This document shows positions 1 through 5,048 of a DNA stretch of 5,048 nucleotides, one piece after another (the stretch's first letter is position 1; each line of letters opens with the position of its first letter). Position numbers and translations under genes: made by a program. The DNA lies in NCBI GenBank assembly GCA_963205465.1, contig CAUJKG010000203.1:1-5048 (forward strand), in the 5' to 3' direction. The notes under the pieces are model-generated. The model was given only the letters and a program-made list of their open reading frames with translations. It had not been told where the DNA came from and made no database searches. Origin of the DNA: Pseudomonadota bacterium. GTDB taxonomy: Bacteria; Pseudomonadota; Alphaproteobacteria; Rhizobiales; Xanthobacteraceae.

Positions 1-1039
1 CCTTTTGATAAAGCTGCATGCTATCGACCTGGTCGGGCAGCTTGATCCAGAGGAAGATTCCGCCGGGCGCATCGTCGAATTCGGCAGCGGTGCCGAACTG
101 CTCGTTCAGCGACTCCTGCAACGTAACCAGTTTTGTGCGAAGGGCTGCACGCAATTGCGGAACATGGCTTGCGAAATGCGGCTTGCAGAACTCGGCCAGC
201 ACCATCTGCTCGAGCGCGCCGGAACCGGCATCGGTCTTCAGCGCCAGCACGCGGGAGAGCACCTGCCACGGCGCGACGATGTAACCGACCCGCAGCGCCG
301 GAGCGATGGGCTTCGAAAACGAGCCGATATAGATCACGTTCTCGCGCTGACTCATCGCGTAGAGCGCGGGAGGGCGCTCCCCGCTCCAGATCAGATCGGC
401 ATAACAATCGTCTTCGAAAATCGGCACATTATATTCATCCGCAAGCCGCAGCATCTCCAGGCGGCGCTCTTCGCTCAGGATCGTCGCGGTCGGATTCTGA
501 ACGGTCGGAATGGTGTAGATGAACTTCGGGCGCACGCCGCGGCTTTTCATCTGCGCGAGCGCATTGGCGAGCGCGTCCATCCGCATGCCGCCTTTATCAA
601 GCGGAATGCCGGCGACATTCACGCCCATGCGGACCATGCGATTGATCGAACCCTGGTAACAGTCTTCCTCGTAGATCACGGTATCGCCACGCTCGCACAG
701 CGCCGCATTGACGAGATCGAGCGCCTGCAGCGAGCCCGACACCATCACGATGTCGTCGGCACTGCACGAAATCTCCGCGCCGTGCTTCAGCTTCTGCGCA
801 ATGAACTCGCGCAGCGGCAGATAGCCCTGCGGGCCGGTGTTTACGGTGTAGTTGGATAGCGCGCGGCCATCGCGTGCGAGCACTTTGTCTGCCGCCTCGC
901 GCAAGGCATCCACCGGCACCATGCCGGGATCGTTGTTGCCGCCGGTGAAGTTGTACCGGGCGCCACCCGTCCACTTTGCGGCTGGCGCTGGGAGGCTATC
1001 AGGAAACAGCGAAGAAAAATCGAACGCACGCGAGGACAT
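1..1039 (-). CDS. PLP-dependent class I/II aminotransferase (2-aminoadipate/LysN-like), C-terminus cut by window edge
   Basis: Predicted cytosolic fold-type I aminotransferase that moves an amino group between an amino acid and a 2-oxo acid using pyridoxal phosphate. I translated 346 residues on the minus strand without a stop; the frame runs off the window start, so perhaps 50 residues of a usual ~400 are missing. Visible landmarks are YNFTGGNNDPGMVP (29-42), the cofactor-loop region SGSLQALDLV (101-110), YTIPTVQNPT (175-184) with the PLP-contacting Asn182, FEDDCYADL (208-216) with the PLP-pyridine Asp and Tyr213, and SFSK (240-243), where Lys243 should form the Schiff base; Arg250 follows. 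This pattern matches the LysN/MocR-type aminotransferase group, but there is no N-terminal GntR helix-turn-helix, so it is a stand-alone enzyme rather than a MocR regulator. The ATG at 1039 is the first after an in-frame TGA five codons upstream; the GAG six bases before it is a weak ribosome site. Substrate is not decidable from sequence. Confidence 0.93.
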   Translation of the reverse strand, partial: MSSRAFDFSSLFPDSLPAPAAKWTGGARYNFTGGNNDPGMVPVDALREAADKVLARDGRALSNYTVNTGPQGYLPLREFIAQKLKHGAEISCSADDIVMVSGSLQALDLVNAALCERGDTVIYEEDCYQGSINRMVRMGVNVAGIPLDKGGMRMDALANALAQMKSRGVRPKFIYTIPTVQNPTATILSEERRLEMLRLADEYNVPIFEDDCYADLIWSGERPPALYAMSQRENVIYIGSFSKPIAPALRVGYIVAPWQVLSRVLALKTDAGSGALEQMVLAEFCKPHFASHVPQLRAALRTKLVTLQESLNEQFGTAAEFDDAPGGIFLWIKLPDQVDSMQLYQK

Positions 1040-1170
1040 ATTGCACTCATCTCAGAAGCACTGCGCCAGACTATCCGGGAAAATGCGGGGTCTTGCCAGC
1101 CCTGCAAGCGAAGGAAACGCGCGCGAGCGCAGGAATTTACGCGGCCTCGAAAAGCGATATCAGCGGCGGC
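1040..1170. other. Spacer between the two minus-strand genes
   Basis: These 131 bases separate the transglutaminase-like gene from the aminotransferase gene. I see no strong hairpin followed by a T-run on the minus strand; the only stem is a 5-bp CTTGC/GCAAG pair at 1092-1108, too weak for a terminator. Read-through from the upstream gene is therefore plausible, but the gap is long enough to hold a separate promoter and I could not identify one. Confidence 0.5.
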
Positions 1171-1833
1171 TCAAGAGTCCGCAGCAACGTCTTCCTTGAA
1201 GTCTCCCTCGGGAAGGCTGCTTACAAAGAATTTCGGATAGAGCCGCTTGAACTCCGAAATGATCTTGTCGGCCGGAACGTCGGCATAAGAGCCGCGGTCC
1301 AGGAGATATTCCATATGCCTGCGCCCAGCCGGATCATACGGCTGAAACAGGGAGTCGTGCTCGCCGTCGAATTCGAGCGGCGCAAGCTTGGCCCGCGCGC
1401 AAAGTGCGGCATCGAACGCGGGCGTGCATTTCACCCATTTCCCCTCGATGAAAAGCTCGATGTAGGAATGCCAGTGGAATATGTCGGTCTGCACGAAGTC
1501 ATGCAGCTTCTTCGACGTGATGTGATTGCGGACATCGGCATAACCCGGCCGCGCCGGAATTCCGACCGCCCGCGCGCAAGCGGCAAGCAATGCCGCCTTG
1601 CCGACGCAGAACCCCTCGCCGGCCTTCAATACGTCGCTCGCGCGATAGGTTTCGTGCTTCGCGTAGTCAATATAGGGATTGTAGGAAATCAGGTCGCGAA
1701 CCGCATAATAAAGCGCGATCGCCCGCGCCTTCTCGCCGGTAATTCCCTCCACCGTCCGGGTAGCCAAATTCACGACCCCAGGGTCAGCGCTATCCACGTA
1801 GCTCGCGGGCGACAAATATTCCTCGGCTGACAT
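1171..1833 (-). CDS. Transglutaminase-like family protein (cysteine-protease fold)
   Basis: A 220-residue protein with the transglutaminase-like core. The catalytic triad is readable: Cys76 in AGEGFCVGKAALLAACARA (71-89), His122 in FHWHSYIELFIEGKW (119-133), and Asp141 in KCTPAFD (135-141). The preceding helix ARAIALYYAVRDLISYNPY matches the segment that precedes the nucleophile in bacterial members. Family members are typically amidases or peptidases that cleave or form amide bonds; the substrate here is unknown. No signal peptide or membrane segment is visible, so it is probably cytosolic. I chose ATG 1833 because AGGTGA lies seven bases upstream. The frame stays open to an ATG at 1902, but that 23-residue extension (MPRPEFLYCW...) has no ribosome site and does not look like part of the fold. 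The gene lies upstream of the aminotransferase on the same strand, so the two may be co-expressed. The C-terminal 60 residues, ending in an acidic tail, are not assigned to a domain. Confidence 0.92.
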   Translation of the reverse strand: MSAEEYLSPASYVDSADPGVVNLATRTVEGITGEKARAIALYYAVRDLISYNPYIDYAKHETYRASDVLKAGEGFCVGKAALLAACARAVGIPARPGYADVRNHITSKKLHDFVQTDIFHWHSYIELFIEGKWVKCTPAFDAALCARAKLAPLEFDGEHDSLFQPYDPAGRRHMEYLLDRGSYADVPADKIISEFKRLYPKFFVSSLPEGDFKEDVAADS

Positions 1834-1840
1834 TTGCGTC

Positions 1841-1846
1841 TCACCT
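1841..1846 (-). promoter_or_regulatory. Ribosome binding site of the transglutaminase-like gene
   Basis: On the minus strand this reads AGGTGA, seven bases before the ATG at 1833. It decides between the start at 1833 and the upstream in-frame ATG at 1902, which has no comparable site. Confidence 0.75.
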
Positions 1847-1971
1847 TTCTGGTTCGGCGGCGGGATCCCCTTCCAGCAATAGAGAAATTCCGGACGCGGC
1901 ACGATGCCTTAAAAATACTACTTGATTTTGGGTGTCAGTTCATTTTGTATATAAATTACGTGAAATGACCA

Positions 1972-1996
1972 TAATCACACAATTATTTAGTGATTA
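1972..1996. promoter_or_regulatory. Candidate operator: 7-bp inverted repeat
   Basis: TAATCAC (1972-1978) and GTGATTA (1990-1996) form a perfect inverted repeat with an 11-base AT-rich spacer and an 18-base centre-to-centre distance, which suits a dimeric regulator touching two successive major grooves on one DNA face. It lies downstream of the candidate -10 and 33 bases before the yeeE-like start, a typical repressor position. Which regulator would bind cannot be told. YeeE/YedE genes in other bacteria are often controlled by sulfide-sensing ArsR-type repressors, but I cannot match this to a known box. Confidence 0.35.
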
Positions 1997-2029
1997 ACGG
2001 CAGACACCTTTAGCCCAGCAGGCCCCGCA

Positions 2030-3097
2030 ATGTCTCCTTTGACCCTCGCCCTCGTCGGCGGATTTCTGATCGGCGCCGTTTACGGCATCACCGTGCAGCG
2101 CACCGGATTTTGCCTGAACTCCGCCATGCGCGGGCTTCTCGTCACCGGCGACCGGCGCAAGCTCGCGAGCTTCGTGCTCGCCATGGCGGTAGCGGTATTC
2201 GCAACGCAGGTCTCCGCCGCATTCGGCCTGATCGACCTGCGCCGGTCCATTTATCTTTCGGCGCCGTCCTCCTGGCTGCTGATCCCGCTCGGCGGCGCCT
2301 TGTTCGGTTATGGGATGATCACGGCGAATGCCTGCGGCGCGCGCGCGCTGGTGCTGCTCGGCCAAGGCAACCTGCGCTCCTTCGTGGTGCTTCTGTGCCT
2401 CGGCATCGCCGCTTACGCGACGTTCAGTGGCGTGCTTGCTCCGCTACGTGCGGCGATCGCCAGTTCCACCATGATGGCTTTCGAACGGACTCCTTCGATT
2501 CCCCATCATCTCGAACCGCTCCTCGGCGCACGAAACGCGCATTTGCTGCCCGCCATTCTTCTCGCGGCGGTTCTTGCCGGTCTTGCTTTTCGTAGCCAGG
2601 CGTTCCGCAAGAGCCCGCGCGATATCATCGGCGGCGCCGTGGTCGGCCTCTTGATCGCAGCGGGATGGCTCGCGACGGGCTATTTCGGCGCAGACGAATT
2701 CGAGCCAGCGCCGATCGCGTCGCGGACCTTCAACGCGCCGATCGGCGAGACGAGCCAATACGCGATGCTCGCGACCGGCATGAAGCTGTCCTTCGGCATC
2801 ACGGTGATACTCGGCGTGTTTCTCGGCGCACTCGCTTCCGCGCTGTTGAGCGGCAGCTACGAATTGCAGGGCTTCAGCCAGCCGAAGCAGATGCTTCGCT
2901 ACATGGCCGGCGGCGCGATGATGGGTATCGGCGGCGCGCTGGCCTTAGGTTGCTCGATCGGCCAAGGCCTGACAGGCTTCTCCACGCTCAGCTTCGTATC
3001 GTTCCTGGCGATGACCGGGATCTCGATCGGATCGGCGCTGGCGCTGCGCGGGCCGCTGTCTTTTCCCGCGCGATCGGGAGCCGTAGCCGCATATTGA
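2030..3097 (+). CDS. YeeE/YedE family sulfur-compound transporter (predicted thiosulfate permease, TsuA-like)
   Basis: A 355-residue inner-membrane protein with about nine hydrophobic segments (roughly 3-25, 45-66, 82-98, 117-139, 172-187, 199-217, 246-275, 293-310, 319-338). It shows the two-fold pseudo-repeat of the YeeE/YedE family: GFCLNSAMRG (26-35) near the N-terminus, ANACGARALVLLGQGNLRS (99-117) in the first half, and ALGCSIGQGLTGFS (305-318) in the second half. Cys28, Cys102 and Cys308 are at positions matching the three conserved cysteines that relay thiosulfate through the pore in the characterised bacterial YeeE (TsuA). Length fits the full-length family (about 350). The ATG at 2030 has AGG seven bases upstream. 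The expected role is uptake of thiosulfate or a similar sulfur species for cysteine or cofactor sulfur supply. No TusA/YeeD, rhodanese or ArsR-type gene accompanies it within the window, so substrate is inferred from family only. Confidence 0.92.
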   Translation: MSPLTLALVGGFLIGAVYGITVQRTGFCLNSAMRGLLVTGDRRKLASFVLAMAVAVFATQVSAAFGLIDLRRSIYLSAPSSWLLIPLGGALFGYGMITANACGARALVLLGQGNLRSFVVLLCLGIAAYATFSGVLAPLRAAIASSTMMAFERTPSIPHHLEPLLGARNAHLLPAILLAAVLAGLAFRSQAFRKSPRDIIGGAVVGLLIAAGWLATGYFGADEFEPAPIASRTFNAPIGETSQYAMLATGMKLSFGITVILGVFLGALASALLSGSYELQGFSQPKQMLRYMAGGAMMGIGGALALGCSIGQGLTGFSTLSFVSFLAMTGISIGSALALRGPLSFPARSGAVAAY

Positions 3098-3138
3098 ACA
3101 GCGGTAAAACGTCGCTTGGTAAACGATTGGTATCGTAT

Positions 3139-3185
3139 TTCCGCAAATCCGCTTTTCCGATTTAGCGGAACCTAGAAGCTTTTTT
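3139..3185 (+). terminator. Possible terminator or leader hairpin after the yeeE-like gene
   Basis: TTCCGC (3139-3144) pairs with GCGGAA (3165-3170), and AAATC (3145-3149) pairs with GATTT (3159-3163), giving an 11-bp stem with one bulged A (3164) and a 9-base loop. Six T's follow at 3180-3185, but nine bases after the stem, so this is not a classical intrinsic terminator. It could still end the yeeE-like transcript or stabilise its 3' end. Confidence 0.42.
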
Positions 3186-3211
3186 GGAACAATCCCCCGA
3201 GACGACGGATC

Positions 3212-3219
3212 AGGGGGAG
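3212..3219 (+). promoter_or_regulatory. Shine-Dalgarno sequence of the HerA-like gene, within a possible hairpin
   Basis: AGGGGGAG ends eight bases before the GTG at 3228 and supports that start over the in-frame ATG at 3249, which has only CGAGAA nearby. Its GGGGGA (3213-3218) is complementary to TCCCCC at 3193-3198 across a 14-base loop, so it could be occluded in the mRNA. Confidence 0.6.
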
Positions 3220-3227
3220 TCCACCCG

Positions 3228-5036
3228 GTGGATGATGTTGCGAGAAATATGGCCGCGCCCGCACCGGCTGGTGGCGCGGGAGAAATTCTTGGGCATGTCC
3301 ATGCGGTCAACGGCTCGCAAGCGACGGTCGGCCTGCTCACCGCTGCGCTGAACGGCCCTAACCGCTCGGTGATCACCGTCGGCCGCTTTCTGAAAATTCA
3401 GACCGCCAAATCGCAACTGATCGGCATCATTACCGATGTTTCGATCCAGCGTGCGCTGGAAAACAACTACAGCGCGGTCGCACGCATCGACCTGATGGGC
3501 GAGATCGTCGCGCATGCCGGCGTCACGAAATTCCGCCGCGGTGTCGCCGGCTATCCGACCATCCACGACAAAGCCTTGCCGCTTTCGAACCGCGAGCTTC
3601 GCGTGATCTTCGACGAAGCAAGCCATGCCACGATCAGCATCGGCACGCTGCAGCAGGACACCACCGTCAACGCCCGCATCGAAGTCGACGAAATGCTGAA
3701 CAAGCATTTTGCCGTGCTCGGCTCCACCGGCGTCGGAAAATCGACCGGCGTCGCGCATATTCTTGCGCAGACGATGAAAGTCCGTCCGCAGCTCCGCGTT
3801 TTCCTGCTCGATGCGCATAACGAATATCATCGCTCGTTCGGTACGATGGCCGACGTGATGAACCCCGGCAACCTCCGGCTGCCGTTCTGGCTGTTCAACT
3901 TCGAAGAAATCGTCGATGTCTTCTTTGCAGGCCGGCCCGGCTTGCAGGAAGAAGCCGACATTCTCGCCGAACTGATCCCGATGGCGAAAGCGGCTTACGG
4001 CAACTATCGCGGACCTGCGGACCGCCCCGCGATCAAGCGGTCTGACGCCAAGAACGTCGGGTATACCGTCGACACGCCGGTTCCCTATCGCCTCGCCGAT
4101 CTCCTGGCGCTGATCGACGACCGCATGGGCAAACTCGAGAACCGCTCCTCGCGCATGATCTATCAGCGGCTGATCACGCGGATCGAAACCGTCAGCAACG
4201 ATCCGCGCTACGCCTTCATGTTCGAGCGCGCCAATGTCGGTGGCGATACCATGGCCGAGTCGATCAGCCAGCTGTTTCGCCTGCAGCCGGGCGGCAAGAA
4301 CATGACCATCATGCAGCTCGCCGGCTTCCCGTCCGAAGTCGTCGAGCCGGTTGTGTCCGTGCTGACGCGGCTCGCCTTCGACTTCGGCCTCTGGAGCGAC
4401 GGCGCGGTGCCGCTTCTTTTCGTCTGCGAGGAAGCGCACAAATACGCTTCCGCCGACCGCACTGCCGGCTTCGCGCCCACCCGCCGCGCGCTTGCGCGCA
4501 TCGCCAAGGAAGGCCGCAAGCACGGTGTCTATCTCGGACTCGTGACACAACGTCCCGCCGAACTCGATCCGACCATTATTTCCCAATGCGGCACGCTCTT
4601 CGCGATGCGCATGTCGAACGACCGCGATCAAGCGCTCTTGCGCTCCGCGGTCGCCGATCACGGCGCGGATTTATTCGCTTTCGTGCCGTCGCTCGGCACG
4701 CGGGAAGCGCTTGCCTTTGGTGCCGGAGTGCCCCTCCCGACGCGCCTCACTTTCCCTGAACTCCCTGCTGCTTCCATTCCGCGGAGCGAATCCTTCATCC
4801 GCAATACCGGCCTCAATGCGGAAGAGATCGAGCAGGACTTCATCGGTGCGGTCGTCGATCGCTGGCGGCGCGCCACCATGAGTCAGCAGAACGCGCATGA
4901 CGAGCCGCTGCGCGCTCCATCCTCGGCGACGGAAAGCGCGCCGCTGCAACCGGCAATATCGCCACCCCAGAGCGGAGCGGCGCCACTCGAAACGAGCCGT
5001 GTCAGTTTGTTGAAAAGGCCGATCACACCAGCGTAA
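3228..5036 (+). CDS. HerA-like P-loop ATPase / DNA translocase (DUF87 family)
   Basis: A 602-residue cytosolic FtsK/HerA-superfamily ATPase, expected to work as a hexameric ring that moves along double-stranded DNA. Domains in order: a beta-rich N-terminal HAS-barrel-like segment (about 18-110, GEILGHVHAVNG and SVITVGRFLKI); the RecA-like core with Walker A GSTGVGKST (165-173, Lys171); Walker B PLLFVCEEAHKY (395-406) with Glu401/Glu402, where other HerA proteins usually have Asp-Glu; and the sensor-like VTQRPAELDP (439-448) followed by ISQCGTLFAMRMSNDRDQ (451-468), typical of HerA. An insertion of about 200 residues, partly helical, lies between Walker A and B. From about 551 the tail is Ser/Pro/Ala-rich and probably disordered. 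GTG 3228 is preferred for its strong ribosome site; ATG 3249 would drop seven residues. HerA often pairs with the nuclease NurA for end resection or with SIR2-type effectors in phage defence; no partner is visible here, so the process it serves is open. Confidence 0.92.
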   Translation: MDDVARNMAAPAPAGGAGEILGHVHAVNGSQATVGLLTAALNGPNRSVITVGRFLKIQTAKSQLIGIITDVSIQRALENNYSAVARIDLMGEIVAHAGVTKFRRGVAGYPTIHDKALPLSNRELRVIFDEASHATISIGTLQQDTTVNARIEVDEMLNKHFAVLGSTGVGKSTGVAHILAQTMKVRPQLRVFLLDAHNEYHRSFGTMADVMNPGNLRLPFWLFNFEEIVDVFFAGRPGLQEEADILAELIPMAKAAYGNYRGPADRPAIKRSDAKNVGYTVDTPVPYRLADLLALIDDRMGKLENRSSRMIYQRLITRIETVSNDPRYAFMFERANVGGDTMAESISQLFRLQPGGKNMTIMQLAGFPSEVVEPVVSVLTRLAFDFGLWSDGAVPLLFVCEEAHKYASADRTAGFAPTRRALARIAKEGRKHGVYLGLVTQRPAELDPTIISQCGTLFAMRMSNDRDQALLRSAVADHGADLFAFVPSLGTREALAFGAGVPLPTRLTFPELPAASIPRSESFIRNTGLNAEEIEQDFIGAVVDRWRRATMSQQNAHDEPLRAPSSATESAPLQPAISPPQSGAAPLETSRVSLLKRPITPA

Positions 5037-5048
5037 CGCAAGCCTGTC

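Larger units (their letters stand above)
1834..2029. promoter_or_regulatory. AT-rich divergent intergenic region carrying promoters for both directions
   Basis: This spacer lies between the start of a minus-strand gene and the start of a plus-strand gene, so it must contain the control region of at least the yeeE-like gene. By direct count only 22 of 86 bases at 1911-1996 are G or C, far below the flanking genes. For the plus strand, a possible pair is TTGGGT (1928-1933) and TATAAA (1950-1955), 16 bases apart; the -10 matches consensus at five of six positions but the -35 is poor. For the minus strand, CTGACA (1938-1933) with a T-rich -10 near 1915-1909 is possible but weaker. Exact promoter positions are inference. 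Confidence 0.55.
3098..3227 (+). other. Spacer between the yeeE-like and HerA-like genes
   Basis: These 130 bases hold a long imperfect hairpin (3139-3170) with a later T-run, a small 5-bp hairpin ACGAT/ATCGT at 3123-3136, and the ribosome site of the next gene. TTGGTA occurs twice (3116-3121 and 3127-3132) but I find no convincing -10 at the right distance, so the promoter of the HerA-like gene is not located. Confidence 0.5.

Noticed and set aside
5..859. Open plus-strand frame of 284 codons across the first gene
   Set aside because: It is antisense to the aminotransferase, whose minus-strand frame shows the PLP Lys, QNPT and EDD motifs. The plus-strand product is rich in Arg, His and Ala with no recognisable domain, as expected from GC-skewed codons read backwards.
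597..974. Minus-strand frame of 125 codons within the aminotransferase gene
   Set aside because: It is a frame-shifted reading of the aminotransferase on the same strand. The true frame runs unbroken from 1039 to the window edge, so it is neither a separate gene nor a frameshift.
1092..1108. CTTGC/GCAAG hairpin between the minus-strand genes
   Set aside because: Only five base pairs and no T-run on either strand, so not a terminator.
976..1830. Open plus-strand frame of 284 codons covering the second gene
   Set aside because: It mirrors the transglutaminase-like gene, which has a full Cys-His-Asp triad and a good ribosome site. The plus-strand product has no family features.
1834..1902. N-terminal extension of the transglutaminase-like protein to the ATG at 1902
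   Set aside because: No ribosome site precedes 1902, while AGGTGA stands seven bases before 1833; the extension would also use up promoter space.
3210..4661. Minus-strand open frame of 483 codons opposite the HerA-like gene
   Set aside because: Despite its length it is antisense to a gene with Walker A and B motifs; its composition (many His, Asp, Arg, Gly) is that of a shadow frame and it has no recognisable motif.
2030..5036. The yeeE-like and HerA-like genes as a defence island or novel two-gene system
   Set aside because: The transporter has a well-understood sulfur-uptake family, the genes are 130 bases apart with a hairpin between, and there are no mobile element, integrase or toxin-like genes or composition shift in the coding regions.

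Overview
The window is high-GC, densely coding chromosomal DNA. Its codon use is strongly GC-biased and its protein families fit an alphaproteobacterium, most likely of the Hyphomicrobiales (Bradyrhizobium/Xanthobacteraceae type). That placement rests on base composition and general protein character only; no marker gene is present. I found no mobile element, tRNA, rRNA or CRISPR array.

Layout: positions 1-1833 hold two minus-strand genes. The upstream one (1171-1833) encodes a small transglutaminase-like cysteine peptidase-fold protein. The downstream one (1-1039) encodes a class I/II PLP-dependent aminotransferase whose last residues lie outside the window. An AT-rich spacer (1834-2029) separates this pair from a plus-strand gene for a YeeE/YedE-family membrane protein (2030-3097), a predicted importer of thiosulfate or a related sulfur compound with the family's three conserved-type cysteines. 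The spacer must carry the divergent promoters and contains a clean 7-bp inverted repeat that could be an operator. After a 130-bp spacer with a long hairpin, a HerA-like hexameric ATPase/DNA translocase gene (3228-5036) fills the rest of the window.

The four products do not form an obvious pathway. The minus-strand pair could be co-transcribed (131-bp gap, no clear terminator). The yeeE-like and HerA-like genes point the same way, but a hairpin between them suggests separate transcription units. I see no clear evidence of a new multi-gene system. The points most worth a second look are the translation-initiation region of the HerA-like gene, where the Shine-Dalgarno sequence and the GTG start each lie in a predicted hairpin; the palindrome upstream of the yeeE-like gene; and the HerA-like ATPase itself, whose usual partner (a NurA- or SIR2-type effector) is not in the window and could only lie downstream.
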